Assembly (NCBI RefSeq): GCF_030035675.1
Contig: NC_084482.1
Coordinates: 226,405,943 to 226,469,942 of the forward strand
Reading direction: 5' to 3'
Origin: Rhineura floridana
Lineage: Eukaryota > Chordata > Lepidosauria > Squamata > Rhineuridae
Length of the DNA stretch: 64,000 nt
The notes under the pieces were generated by a model. The model was not told where the DNA came from, ran no database searches, and saw nothing but the letters and a program-made list of their open reading frames with translations. Below, one piece after another: positions 44,257-55,799 of this stretch. Positions within the stretch are counted from its first letter, which is position 1; each line of letters begins with the position of its first letter. The position numbers and the translations under genes are program-made.

Positions 44257-44382
44257 CTTCAGCTCAATGTAAAATTTAATACAACCTAAGACATGAAGCA
44301 ATAAAAAGATAATTGAAAATCAGTATGAATATTTGATATGGACATGCTGTTGGCCACTAAATAAAAGAAGACTTAATTACAG

Positions 44383-44530
44383 TGGAAGGGGCAATAGGTC
44401 AGTGGTAGAGCATTTCCCTTACATGCAGAAGGTCCCAGGTTCAACCCCCAGCATCTCCAGGAAGGGCAGTCAGTGTAGACAGGACTGAGTTAGGTGGACC
44501 AACGTGATTCAGTATAAGGCAGCATCCTAT
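44383..44530 (+). repeat. tRNA-derived SINE
   Basis: Box A-like AATAGGTCAGTGGTAGAGCA and box B-like CCAGGTTCAACCCCC, then GTGTAGACAGGACTGAG and GATTCAGTATAAGGCAGC. Confidence 0.8.
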
Positions 44531-44935
44531 TCTCATTCAGCTGTGTACTCTAGCTAAGATACTGTGCCAAGTATCATTTTTCTCGCCCTCTAACACCTTT
44601 TGAAGAAGAGCGTTCGCAGGGCTTTACTCATGGTTGCCAGGCCCAGCCTCCAAGAGGTCTTCTGTATCTTTAAAAGCTGTGCAGGGGGGGAAGGGAGAAT
44701 CCCACCTTGTGGTTTTTCCCATGACAGTGCTGCAAGAACACCTGCACTTGGCTGACTTCCTCTTCTCCTAAAGATACAGGATCAGTCTCAGGCCCTGAAC
44801 CTGGCAACCCTAGGGAGGCTACATGTGCCTTTTGTAGAATAAAAAGGTGGGGGAAATGGTGAAAAGCAATGATACTGTTCACAATGTTTTCCTTTCTGCC
44901 CAGTGCCCACCCACCCAATCTCCTCCCCCAGGTCA

Positions 44936-45128
44936 GCGTTGGACTACGACCTGGGAGACCAGGGTTTGAATCTCCACACAGCCGTGAAGCTCACTGGGTG
45001 ACCTAGGGCCAGTGACTGCCTCTCAGCCTCAGAGGAAGGCAATGGTAAAACCACATCTGAATACCATTTACCATGAAAACCCTATTCAAAGGGTTGCCAT
45101 AAGTCTGGTTGACTTGAAGGCAATCCAT
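44936..45128 (+). repeat. tRNA-derived SINE with RTE-like tail
   Basis: CCAGGGTTTGAATCTCC, CTCTCAGCCTCAGAGGAAGG, TTACCATGAAAACCCTATTC and a GACTTGAAGGCAA end. Confidence 0.8.
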
Positions 45129-45369
45129 TTCCATTTTCAAACATGATTGCACAGAAATAAATCCCATTGAACTCAAAAAGTATGCAAATGGCCAAACCCA
45201 CCCTCCCTTCTCCTATCCCCTCCCTCTTGCCCCTTCCCTCCCCCTTCTTTTGCCCCTCCCTCCTCCCCCCTTCCAATCTCCTCCTTCCCCCTCCCCTTCC
45301 TCCTCCCCATGGTCAGTTTTACCTATCTTAAGCATGATTGCACGGAAGTAAATACCATTGAACTCTAAA

Positions 45370-45635
45370 AAAAGGTAAAGGTGTCCCCGCACTTACAGTG
45401 CAAGTCCTTTCCGACTCTTAGGGTGACGTCTTGTGACGTTTACTAGGCAGACCATATATATGGGGTGGGATTGCCAGTTCCTTCCCCGGCCTTTCTTTAC
45501 CCCCCAGCATATGCCGGGTGCTCATTTTACTGACCATGCATGGATGAAAGGCTGAGTGGACCTCGACCCCTTTTACTGGAGATTCAACTTCCTCCCGTTG
45601 GAATCGAACTCCTGCCGTGAGCAGAGCTTCGGCTA
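45370..45635 (+). repeat. Unclassified SINE-like element
   Basis: Begins AAAGGTAAAGGTGTCCCCGC, contains TTTCCGACTCTTAGGGTGAC and ends with GGAATCGAACTCCTGCCGT. It belongs to a widespread vertebrate short repeat whose name I cannot give with confidence. Confidence 0.5.
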
Positions 45636-46745
45636 TAAGCATGCAAACGATCAAACCTGCCCTCTCCTCCCCCTTCCTTTGCCCCCTCCGATATGTTCCC
45701 TCCCTCTCCCCTTCCCCCTTGGTCAGTTTTACCTATCCTAATCATGATTGCATAGGAGTAAATCCGATTGAACTTAATATTCATGCAAATGATCAGACCT
45801 GACTTTCCCCTCTTTCCCCTTTCCTCTCCCTTCCTCCTCCCCTCTTCCTTCTTCCTCCTCCCCTGCCCACTCCAGCCCTCCTTCCCTCCCCCCCCCGGTC
45901 AGTTTTACCTATCCTAAGCATGATTGCACAAGAGTAGATCCCACTGAACTCAATAAACATGCAAATGATCACATCTGTCCTCCCCTCCCCCTCCTGCCTG
46001 CTCCCATCCCAGTCCTCCCCTCTGCCTTTCCATTCCTGCTCCCTTCCCCATTCCCTGTGGTCAGTTTCACGTATCCTAAGCATGATTGCAGGGGAGTAAA
46101 TCCTACTGAACTCAATAAGCATGCAAATGATCAATCCATTCTCAGCAAACTTGCACAGGATCCCATTTCTTACCTCCCGGATTAAAAAGCAGGGAAATTC
46201 ACTAATAGGCAAAAAACCTTGTGGTTTAAGAATGTACCTATAGCCCACAGATATTTCTATCAAACTTTAAAAAGCAGGGAAATTGGGCAGCTGTAGTGAA
46301 TGTACCAGGGGAGCAGGAGACCTGACCTCCTCTCTGAGATATTGGACTGCCCTACAAATTGGTTAAAATGCAAACACCATTTGGGTTGGTCTTTCACAGT
46401 CCAATCTACTTGCTGTGTAGCTTGGAAGAATTTGGTAATGTGCCTCTGAGCATATGGTGAGTGGTGGCAACACCTGCAATCAGCCCAAATAATAGAAGAC
46501 ATGTGCTGTGCTGATCTTGTTTTAGCAGGGAGGAAGCAACATTATTAAGACAGTTGACATACTTCAGATGGTCACTTTAAATATGTCTGATTTACTTTGC
46601 AATTTTAGTGAAGTTTCCTATAGGACATCATTTTCTTTTGCTTTTATTTCTATGAATATGTGAAGTACAGCAACACTTTGCAAATTTTACACTAAAAAAA
46701 CTCCAAACATAATTGTGAAATAATGGCACTGACTTCTGCAGAATC

Positions 46746-47060
46746 TGCGCACAACGTTCAACACACAATCTTGACAGAAACAGGCTTTGATCCAATGGCA
46801 TGGGCACCACGACGATTGGAAGTCTTTTATCTGCTGTAGCCTTCATCCGCCTTCACAGCCGTTGTAACATACACATTGTTGTCCTCCGCCTGTTCTGCCA
46901 TCGAGGACATTCTTGGATCGTTCTTTGGTTCCTCTGCCTTGACTTTACCGCTATGGGTGACCCTGCTGGGAGTACATGACTCCCGACAGCATCGCTCACA
47001 GGGTTCACTGGAACACGCAAGCCCACTCACCACTACAAGGTGACGATCCAGCAAGTGAGT
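46746..47060 (-). repeat. 5' part of an RTE-like LINE, second copy
   Basis: Reverse complement of the 21065-21400 block, with the same VVVPMPLDQSL peptide. It starts exactly where the DNA-element half ends (46745). Confidence 0.5.
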
Positions 47061-48570
47061 TACTGGGGGCACATGGTGCTTTTGAGCTCCAGAACTAGAG
47101 AAAAGATGCCTTCAGATTTCCTGCACCTAAAATCTGCCTGGTAAGTTTCCCTCCTGCTAGCAGGGGCTGGGGGCAGACCTTAAACTGATCAGGCTGTTCC
47201 TGGCCCTGGTACAAACGGCCTACAGTGAGTCACATGGGGAGATGTAAGCTCCAGGAAGTCCACACTCTTCAAAGAACAAAACCAATTTTTTAATTATTAT
47301 TTTTTTGGGGGGGGGGTCGTGAAATCACTGCAAAAGTTTCTATAGTTTTGGTGGCTGCTTTAAAAATATGAGGGTGCATGAACGCCCCTGTGCTGAAACT
47401 GAGCAATCATCCTTCACCCTGGAAGGAGAATCCACCAATAAATGTCTTTCAGCCAGTCTACCTATGGGCTGCCCAGCCCTTGGGTGAAACAGACCGCCAG
47501 GAGGCCTTCTTGTGCCCTTTCCTTGCATCTCCCTTCAGCTGAGGGGCACAGAGTGGGGGGAGGCTTGACATCAGAAGGAATCTCACTACACAGATGAGTT
47601 ATTCCTGAGAACTCTGCATGTCTGGAGTTGCCTTCTAATGAATGAGACCATTGACGTATCTGGCCCAGGAACGTCAACCCCAGGAAGCAACGGCTCCTCC
47701 AAGCTCTTAAGCAGGGATTTTCCCCAGCCCTGCCACTTTCCCAAAACTGGAGAAGCCACTTTCGCCGACTGCTGAGAAAACCCGATTCGCACTCCCCTCC
47801 TGCCCCACTACCAGCTGCAAATGAAAGTGAAGTCCCTAGCTTGCCCTGGTGCACGAGAGGGTTGTGACCACGTATGACCACAGGCTGAAATCCGTTTCAA
47901 ACATTTATTTAAAATACAACAGCAGCAGACCATGAATGCATTTCAGTTTATGAAAAGCATAAGCATCATTTCATGTAAGCATCATTCACCAAGAGTATCA
48001 AAGGGAAATCAATATCACGTTACACCTAAGAACCATTAGGTTGCAATGACTGCATGAGAAACAACATGGAAAACAGTAAAGTGACCATCACATACAAGGA
48101 TTATAACATGCAAGATTAACATGAACCATTGCTACCTGTGTGTATTCACCCAGCTATAACTCCAGGGTCCTCCAATTTAAAGCTTCCTCTATTTCCAGTT
48201 GTTCTAACTGTATGGCATTTTCGCTTGATAGAAGTTCACATCTATCAACCCAGGGGGAAATCCAGGGAATAGGCTCTTATGGTCCAAAATGCAGGTAAGA
48301 CCATAGATTAGTCTGATGTCCAGGATCTAAGATCCAGGAAAATCCAAACAGGAAATTAGCTGAGCTAAAGATGAAAGCAAAGTTGTCTGCTCTTCGTGTA
48401 TCTTCCAGAGAAGAGGCAAGTTACACCATAAAAAGCCATCAGGAAAAAAACATGAAACTAAGATGGATCCACTGAAGAATATTAAATCTTCTCTCTGCTC
48501 CGCAACATCCCAAAACCTTTTCCAAAAAGTATTCAGAGGAATTACATTGGAGGGAGAAGATAGCCAACAT
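47060..48570. other. No recognisable gene
   Basis: Minus open frames (47881-47462 and others) have no domain or homologue in the window. I regard them as chance. Confidence 0.45.
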
Positions 48571-48574
48571 GGAG

Positions 48575-48810
48575 AGTAGGCACTGATAGCCTTATCCTCT
48601 ATAAATTCGTCTAATCTTCTTTCAAAGCCATTACTACATCATTTAACTATGCACTGTGTAAGAAATATTGTCCTGAATCTTCCATTCAGCTTCATTGGAT
48701 GTCCCCAAGTTGTGGTGTCCCCTTCTCCTATCCACTTTCTCCACACAGTGCGTAATTTTATACACCTCTACTATGTCCCCCACATTACTCACGTTTTCTC
48801 TAAACTAAAA
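48575..48810 (-). repeat. CR1 fragment
   Basis: AATTCGTCTAATCTTCTTTC, CTATCCACTTTCTCC and TACACCTCTACTATGTCCCC match other CR1 copies (60160-60480). Confidence 0.75.
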
Positions 48811-49711
48811 TATTGGAAGGGGGAAGGGTTCACCAAAAGATGTTTGGACAAAGTGTTTCCTTTATCTGAGACTAAACAGCAATATTCAGAAACCAGCAGG
48901 ACAGCATCACAACTCTCAAGGGTGGCCCAGTGAACTGACTGCATCAGACAGGAGATTCTGGGGGACATCAGAAGCACCTTCTGCCTGTTCCTCTTGAAAT
49001 CTGAAGCCATTCCCCTCTCTTGCTACACTGCCTGTCTTGAGCCTCCTAATCTGGCCTGCTGCCTCAGGAGCGTATAGGATGCATTCACCTCACCAGAGTA
49101 GGATTCAAGTGCCATATTACCTGGCTCCTCTACATGGACTTTACACAGCAAAATGCTTGGCCCTGATGACAACGTATCAAGGTGGTCATTATCTAACAAT
49201 TTTAGCTTGAATTGTGATAATGGTTTTATATTCCACTGCAGATGGTAGTAATAATAATCATAAATTTCTATCCTTCCCTTCCTCCCAGAAGGAGCGCAGG
49301 GTGGCAAACAGGGGTCAACTGCATAAATTTAAGCGTTATCATTATCATCATTATTATTAATTATTACATTCATATCCTGTTCTTCCTCCCAAAAGAGCCC
49401 TAAGCAGCAAACACACCAGTGATTAAACAATTAAAACATCTAAAAAACAGTTCCAATGCAGATGCAGACTGTATACATTATATATCTTACATTGCATTTT
49501 ATAATACATAAAGCCATAAAATACATTGTTTACTTCCATAAAACCTCACTGTTTATGTCTTTTTCTGATAAACACTTGATTTGCATCTGATGAAGCAGAC
49601 TCAAGGCAAGGAAAACTAATAAATGTGTTACATTTCCAGGTGCCACAAGACTTTTTGCCCTCTGTTGATTTCTACTCTTTCCTATGTGGGTTTTTTCTTG
49701 TACAGTAAGAC
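48810..49711 (-). other. Downstream region of the KRAB zinc-finger gene with L2 tails
   Basis: L2-like tails on - at about 49235-49310 and 49345-49410. No further exon seen. Confidence 0.5.
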
Positions 49712-51243
49712 TTATCTTGTCACTGAAACGCTTTCCATACTCCATTGAAAATCCATTGATTTTCTATTGTTTCTCCCTATGTGGATTCTTTCATGTGAAG
49801 TAAGGTTACTACTCTGACTGAAGCTCTTTCCACATTCCATACACTTATAGGGTTTTTCCCCTGTGTGGATTCTCAGATGCACAGTAAGGCTACTGCTCAC
49901 ACCGAAGCTCTTTCCACAATTCATACATTTATATGGCTTCACTCCTTTATGAGTTCTTTGATGTTTAGTAAGTGTTCCATTTTCACTGAAGCTCTTTCCA
50001 CACTCCATGCATTTAAATGGTTTCTCCCCTGTGTGGGTTCTTTGATGTAAAATAAGGCTACTACTCACAGTGAAGCTCTTTCCACACTCCATGCATTTAT
50101 AGGGTTTCTCCCCGGTATGGGTCCTTTGATGACTAGTAAGATGACACCTCACACTGAAACTCTTGCCACATTCCATGCATTTAAATGGCTTCTCCCCTGT
50201 GTGTGTTCTTTGGTGTAGAGTGAGGCTACTGCTCACTCGGAAGCTCTTTCCACAAACCATGCATTTAAATGGTTTCTCTGTGCTGTGTGTTTTTTGATGT
50301 TTAATAAGCTGATCTTTCACACTGAAGCTCTTTCCACATTCCATGCATTTAAATGGTTTCTCCCCTGTGTGAGTTCTGTGGTGATTATTAAGATGATTTC
50401 TCACACTGAAGCTCTTTCCACATTCCATGCATTTAAATGGTTTCTCTCCTGTGTGGGTTCTCTGATGTGCAGTAAGGCTACTGCTCATACTAAAGCTCTT
50501 TCCACACTCTATGCATTCAAATGGTTTCTCCCCTGTGTGGGTTCGTTGATGTTTAGTAAGGTTACCACTTCCAGTAAAGCTCTTTCCACATTCCATACAT
50601 TTAAATGGTTTATCCCCAGTATGTGTTCTTTGATGTTTAATAAGGTTACAGATGACACTAAAGCTGTGTCCACACTCCATGCATTTAAATGGTTTCTCCC
50701 CTGTGTGAGTTCTTTGATGTGCAGTAAGACTGCAGCTCACACTAAAGCATTTTCCACATTCCATGCATTTAAATGGTTTCTCCCCTGTGTGGGTTCTTTG
50801 ATGTTTAGTAAGGTTACCACTCATACTAAAGCCTTTTCCACACTCCATGCATTTAAATGGTTTCTCCCCTGTGTGCGTTCTTTGATGTTTAGTAAGGCTG
50901 CCACTCACATTAAAGCTCTTCCCACACTCCATGCATTTATATCGTTTCTCCCCTTCATGGATTCTGTAATCCCTATTTAGATCTGATATATCTCTGAAAG
51001 CTTCCACAATCACTGGATACATTTTCCTGCTTTTTCTTTTGTGATCTCCCTGTAGCGTCAGAGGCTTATGGGTGCCATCACCTTTGGAAGTAGATGATTT
51101 CTTTCTCCAATTCTTTGACACGTTTCCTTCACACCTTTTCTGTCCTCTTTCATTTCCAATCATTTCTTTTCCTGCTTCATGCTTGCCTGTTGCCAGTGAC
51201 ACCATCTGCGGCTCCCTGTAATTTTCACTGTGCTGTTCATCAT
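49712..51243 (-). CDS. Zinc-finger exon of the minus-strand KRAB gene, 14 fingers
   Basis: Acceptor TGGCCCAGCAG then ATGATGAACAG (phase 1). The exon opens [20 protein letters not shown], a start typical of reptile KRAB zinc-finger genes. A basic region is followed by 14 regular fingers, [16 protein letters not shown] to [16 protein letters not shown], with all zinc ligands present and TGEKPFKC linkers. Position -1 of the recognition helix is valine in nine fingers (fingers 1, 3, 4, 7-11, 13), so the array is unusually uniform. The stop is at 49714-49712. Confidence 0.92.
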
Positions 51244-54200
51244 CTGCTGGGCCAGAGGGTGGAGGAGGGGAAAAAACAGAAAAATCTCATTTGTATTTCA
51301 ATGCAGTAACAGCATCTCATAACGGATAAAGCCCAACAATTTCCCCAGTTTCTCTTTCTGTGCCTAGCTGAAATTGAAATTGCTTTGAGTTCACTGCAGT
51401 CTCAAAGAACAATTCCTGCCTCTTCCATATCCCACCTGATGTCACTAGGTACAGATGTGACACAAGTGTGGTATCGATTTTAACAAAACTATACTCTGCA
51501 ATACCACTGGACTTGGCTGCAGTCAAATGTGACATTTAGATACAAATGCAGGAAGATAAGTTCATTGGTGCTTGTTTTATCTCTTATGTACACCGCCCAG
51601 AGAGCCTTTTTGGCTTAGGGCGGTATATAAATTAAATTAAACAAATAAATTGGTCTATGTAGTCAGTGCTCTCCACACTGGCCACGAGTGGCTCTGCCGA
51701 ATTTCAGATGGGCCCTTTCCACCCGTAGCTGGAGATGCCACAGACTGAACCCAGGACCTTTGGCATGCAAAGTAAATGCTCCACCACTCAGCTATGGCCT
51801 TTCCCCAAAGGCAGGAATGGCCCATGACTCTGAACTGAACTCCTCTGTTAACACACAGCTGGATGTGTATTTTACTGACACCTGAATTTGGCCTAGTTCT
51901 GCTCCCATTATTACCTTTCCCAAGACATTTTAAAAATTGTTATCTGCCAGTCTCTCCCTTTCCTCATTCCTCTCTCCAGCAGAATCTTCTCCTTCCCAGT
52001 AGGAAACAGCAGCGTGCAGTCAAAGCAGGAGGATTTAACCCCCCACTTATCAGGAGATTTATTTCTTTTTGGTTCCACAGGCCAGATCAGAATTGGCCTT
52101 ACAGGCCACATTTGATAAGCGGGCGAGTCTGCCCTCTTGTCAATCACCTGGTGCCAGGACTTCAAAGCACCCTATAGGGAGAGGTTTGCAATGGAATCCA
52201 TGTCCCCTCAGAACAAGCAAAAAAAACCCAAACCTTGTGGTTTAAGAACATATCTGTAACCAACAGATATTTCTATCAAAGTTTAAAAAGCAGGGAAATT
52301 GTGCAGTTATAGTGACCAGGGAAGCAAGAGACCTGACCTCCTCATTCAAGATACTGTACTGCCCTACTAATTTGTAAAAATGCATACACAATTTGGGTTG
52401 GTCTTTCACAGTCCAATCCACTTCCTGTGTGTAGCTTGGAAGAATTTGGTAACATGTGCCTCTGAGCATATGGGGAGCATAGATTTTTTTTAAAAAAAAG
52501 ATATTATATATATAGAAACAGTTTATAACAACAGCAGATATATAAAATCCATTCAAATCCAGGACAGATTCCAACTGGGATAAAGATTTTAGAAAGCTTG
52601 TTGAAAGGTGGCCACCAGACTATTTGGAAGCCAAGCCAGATGTTTTGATTTGCAGCATATTTTAGCATGTAGAAGGGCAACCTCAACCTGGAGGCCATCT
52701 CTCTTCCTCATAGGGAGAGCCCTGCTGGATCAGACCAAAGATTTCTCTAGTCCAACTTCTGCACAGGGGCCAACTTGATTCGTCTGGGAAGCCCAGCAGC
52801 AGAACATAAAGACAATAGCTCCCTCTTGCTGCTCCTCCCCTGTTTCCATAGGTAGCTCATAGCCATTATGACTAGTAGCCATTGAGAGCCTTCTCTTCCA
52901 TTAAGATGTCCACCAGAACTCACCACCTGATGGGCCCATTTCCTTTAGACAGTATTTCTCAGGAAATGAAAAATATTTGAATTCCCAGACCAAAAAGGGG
53001 CTCGCGACACAGCAAAGGATCTACCTGCTGTTTCCTCCTCTTCTTTGGGATCCTGGATAAATGGATCTTCCCATCCTTCCCAACAGGAACCAAGGTCAGA
53101 TTCTTTCAAAGAAACCAACAAGACTAGTTAAATTTGACCACAAAATATTCAGCCGTGTTTATAATAATGTTATGTAAACCACTTTGTGGGGGTCTGCCTT
53201 TAAACTACTATATAAATACAGTAGATATTATCAATAATTATTATAATAAATAAGAGGGGCAATTGTGATTTTATTATTTTCTGCATGACATGGTCAGGGA
53301 CATGAGGACCCAGCAGGATCAGTTTGGCTCTTGTGAACATGTACTTACTGGATAGGAAACTCAGCTTGAAGTGACTGTGGTGGCTGACCCTGCAGAACTT
53401 TGAAGAGCCAGCTGTTTTGATTTGGGCCATAATCACTCTGAAAGTAAAAATCAGCCTAGGATCCATCCCTGCTTTTTCACTTCCTCCAAAAGAGATATAG
53501 TATATGTACTAAAATGCAAGTTAAAATTATATAGTAAAATTACATGCCTGGATAGGCTTGCTGAAACAAAAAAGTCTTTAGCAGGCACTAAAAACAATAC
53601 AGCAAGGTGCCTGCCTAATATCAATGGGCAGGGAGTTCCAAAGTACAGGTGCTGCCATGCTAAAGGGTGCCTTGCAAATGTGGCATTTGTAAAACTGCCT
53701 TCTCCTCCCGTAGCAAGATGCAGCTGAAGGCGGCAGGCGACTGTATCGAATGATTAAGAAAACCTTCACGACATTAGGAAGCTGCCTTAGAGTAGGCCAG
53801 ACTCCTTCTTCATCCAGCCCAATAACTGAGAATTGTGAATTCATACCTACAGTATCTAACAATCGCACAAAAAAAGTAGTGTCCTTACTGAGAGAGGCCA
53901 CCATCTCATAATTCTCCCCCATGACTTCCCTGTGCAGAGCCCTTTGGCCCGGATCCAGCAGGGCCCACTCCTCCTCCGTGAAGTACACGGCCACCTCCTC
54001 AAAGGTCAACAGAATCTGGAAGGAGAAGAAGAAAAGATCATTCTTCCAACATGCACAATTCTTCCAGTTTGAAAGGGGAAGTGATAATAGGGAAGCGGTA
54101 TTTGTGCTTTCATTCATTTGATTACATCTTTCAAGGCTTCATGTGGTTTGCAGGTCATTTTGACTTCCTGCTGTGCCAAAAGCAAAGAGGAAAAGGCATA

Positions 54201-54932
54201 TTCTATGGAATTTACTTCCCTTAAATATTAGACAGGTACCGTCTCTGTTGTCCTTTGGGTGCCTACTGAAGACCTTCCTCTTTCAACAAGCCTTTTAAGT
54301 CTGCGTCTGTGTTGGAATTGCTTTTTAATATGTTTTTAAACCTTTTTTTTTTAAGATGTTTTTAAACCTTTTAAAAAATATTTTCAAAGATGTTTTGTTT
54401 TAACGTCTGTTTTTATGATGTTTTAAAGTGTTTTTTGTTCATTTGTTTGCCGCCCTGGGCTCCTACAGGGAGGAAGGGCGGGACATAAATCTAATAAATA
54501 AATGAATAAATAAATACATATTCCATAAACTGAACTTACGCTTTAAGTTGGATTCCTGCATTGAGCAGGGGTTTCTACTCGATGGCCTCATTAGCCCCTT
54601 CCAACTCTACGATTCTATGAACTGAACTGAAGACGTTTTTAAAGGTTTTTTGAACATACATTGAAAAATGTTTTAAAGGAGTTTTGTTTTTAAGGATGCT
54701 TTTGCTGTTTTACCACTTGTCACCTGCCGCCCCGGGCGCCGGGAAGGGCAGGATATACAGTTAATAAATAAATATTGTTTCAGAGCCCCTCCCCACTCAG
54801 CACAGAGGGAGGCACCCAGGGAATCCCTATGACTCTCCTGGATGCTCCTTCCCATACCTGAAGTGCCTTCCTGGCTGCTCTCTCCACTCTACCCCAAGGA
54901 AGAGATGGTCCAGATGGTACCTCTGATGTCAT
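49712..54932 (-). CDS. Gene model: KRAB C2H2 zinc-finger protein, four exons, complete
   Basis: Exons 54932-54858, 54015-53889, 53102-53025 and 51243-49712 join in frame (phases 0, 1, 1) to 1812 bases, 603 residues plus stop. Order: start peptide, full-length KRAB A box, acidic linker, pre-finger region and 14 C2H2 fingers. By family it is a nuclear sequence-specific DNA-binding repressor acting through KRAB, typically on transposable elements or genes. A related promoter module lies upstream at 62230-61270 (-). No orthologue can be named without a search. Confidence 0.82.
51560..51650 (+). repeat. L2-type LINE tail
   Basis: GTACACCGCCCAGAGAGCC and GGGCGGTATATAAATTAAAT. Confidence 0.65.
51662..51800 (-). 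repeat. tRNA-derived SINE
   Basis: Reverse complement shows AGCTGAGTGGTGGAGCATTT and GGTCCTGGGTTCAGTCTGTG. Confidence 0.75.
52225..52480. mobile_element. Left-arm fragment of the 6054-type DNA element
   Basis: From AACCTTGTGGTTTAAGAACA to GAGCATATGG it follows the arm at 6070-6320, with small indels. Confidence 0.8.
52690..52915 (-). repeat. CR1 3' fragment
   Basis: GAGAGCCCTGCTGGATCAGA and TGACTAGTAGCCATTGAGAG match the CR1 3' untranslated region. Confidence 0.75.
53025..53102 (-). CDS. Acidic KRAB-linker exon of the minus-strand gene
   Basis: Acceptor GGTTTCTTTGAAAG, donor ACAGCAG|GTAGATCC; 78 bases, phase 1 to 1. With the base carried over it reads [20 protein letters not shown] then EEEETA. 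Same length and phase as the exon at 29325-29402 (+), about 70 percent alike by eye. Confidence 0.82.
53285..53440 (-). other. Intronic block shared with the + strand fusion gene
   Basis: Counterpart of 29046-29210; reads [15 protein letters not shown] and [13 protein letters not shown] in an open frame. Confidence 0.5.
53530..53760 (-). repeat. L2-like LINE C-terminal fragment
   Basis: AAAAAAGTCTTTAGCAGGCA, TGCCTGCCTAATATCAATGG and CAGGGAGTTCCAAAG are typical of L2-type C-terminal ends. Confidence 0.5.
53889..54015 (-). CDS. KRAB A-box exon, full length
   Basis: Acceptor TTCTCCTTCCAG, donor TCTCTCA|GTAAGG; exactly 127 bases, phase 0 to 1. Reads [20 protein letters not shown], then [20 protein letters not shown] and SL. 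The conserved EEW is present. MLE is MGE, a change at a position known to matter for TRIM28 binding in mammalian KRAB domains. Confidence 0.93.
54230..54515 (+). repeat. L2-type LINE C-terminal end and 3' tail
   Basis: TTAAATATTAGACAGGTACC, AAGACCTTCCTCTTTCAACA, then GCCGCCCTGGGCTCCTACAG and AATAAATA. Same subfamily as 55345-55795 and 57510-57960. Confidence 0.75.
54548..54620 (+). repeat. CR1 3' terminal fragment
   Basis: TTGGATTCCTGCATTGAGCA and CCAACTCTACGATTCTATGA. Confidence 0.8.
54625..54775 (+). repeat. L2-type LINE tail
   Basis: T-rich run, then GCCGCCCCGGGCGCCGGGAA and GGATATACAGTTAATAAATA. Confidence 0.65.
54858..54932 (-). CDS. Start exon of the minus-strand KRAB gene
   Basis: ATG at 54932-54930, 25 codons ([20 protein letters not shown] then RKALQ), donor CTTCAG|GTATGG in phase 0, matching the phase-0 entry of the KRAB A exon. 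A candidate acceptor CTCCTCCACAG lies just upstream, so a noncoding exon probably precedes it. An in-frame extension upstream to 55034 exists but would ignore that acceptor. Confidence 0.7.
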
Positions 54933-55089
54933 TGCGCTTCCTGTGGAGGAGATGGAGGAAGCATAAACTTGGGCGTCTCTGGGACTCTCACAGTCGTTAC
55001 CACGATGCACTTTCAAGTCGGGGGCAGCTCCCAAGTGCCTGCAGGGGAGAGAGAGATGATAGGAAGAATTTCATCTTTTATATCAATTT

Positions 55090-55340
55090 GGGCTTTGTGG
55101 GTTTAAATATTTTAAGCTCCATTATGGATAAGAGAAAAACCAACTCCTTTGAAATGTGGTGTTGGAGGAGAGCTTTGCTCATACCATGGAGTGCGAAAAA
55201 GACAAATAATTGGGTGTTAGAACAAATTAAACCAGAACTATCACTAGAAGCTAAAATGATGAAAATGAGATTATCATAGTTTGGACACATAATGAGAAGA
55301 TACCAACTTACCAGGAGGTCCATTCCGCACAACATAGGAA
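55090..55340 (+). repeat. RTE/BovB LINE, first part of a split copy
   Basis: Encodes MWCWRRALLIPWSAKKTNNW and, after a stop, FGHIMRR, the C-terminal part of RTE/BovB reverse transcriptase. Continues at 55800. Confidence 0.85.
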
Positions 55341-55344
55341 ATGT

Positions 55345-55795
55345 TAGTGTAGTGGCACCGACCCTTTAATGCAAGTATTGTAAACTTTTACAATGTGACA
55401 CAATCTAAAAACAATGAGAATATACAGATAATACAAAATAAACACCTGCCCTGTGGAATTCCCTCCCCTTAAATATTAGACAGGCGGCATCTCTGTTATC
55501 TTTTCGGCACCTACTGAAGACCTTCCTCTTTCAACAAGCCTTCTAAGTAGAGACCTTATCCCAGTCTGCATCTGTGCTGGAATTGCTTATTAATATGTTT
55601 TTAAACCTTTTTAAAAAAATGTTTTTAAAGATGTTTTGTTTTAATGTGTTTTTAAGGATGTTTTTGTTTTAATATATTTTAAAGTCTGTTTTTATGATGG
55701 TTCAAAGTGTTGTTAGTGCTTTTGTTTGCCACCCTGGGCTCTTAGTGGGAAGAAGGGCGGGATATAAATTTAATAAAGCAATCAATAAATAAAAT
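55345..55795 (+). mobile_element. L2-type tail inserted in the BovB copy
   Basis: GGTGCCGAAAAG-type L2 C-terminal end (CGGCACCTACTGAAGACC), T-rich 3' region and GCCACCCTGGGCTCTTAGTG with an AATAAA tail. An inverted copy lies at 57510-57960. Confidence 0.8.
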
Positions 55796-55799
55796 AATA

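Larger units (their letters stand above)
44811..46745 (-). mobile_element. Composite repeat: minisatellite plus right half of the 6054-type DNA element
   Basis: In reverse it follows the order of the 6860-8510 region: half of the long inverted-repeat element (46745-46198), the junction TCCGGGAGGTAAGAAATGGG (near 46180), minisatellite units with pyrimidine-rich spacers (46140-45120) and the distal end (44905-44811). A SINE (44936-45128) and another short element (45370-45635) are inserted in it. Confidence 0.8.
51244..53024 (-). other. Intron 3 of the minus-strand KRAB gene
   Basis: Contains an L2 tail (51560-51650), a SINE (51800-51662), a DNA-element arm (52225-52480) and a CR1 3' piece (52690-52915). 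Confidence 0.65.

Noticed and set aside
47462-47881. 139-codon minus frame
   Set aside because: No domain, no splice context and overlapping open frames; probably chance.
50285-50980. 231-codon + strand open frame
   Set aside because: It is the reverse strand of the zinc-finger array; repeated [10 protein letters not shown] units mirror the C2H2 repeat.
54780-55034. 84-codon minus frame as the whole first exon
   Set aside because: A good acceptor just before the ATG at 54932 and a donor at 54858 give a shorter exon that joins in frame to KRAB; the rest reads into intron.
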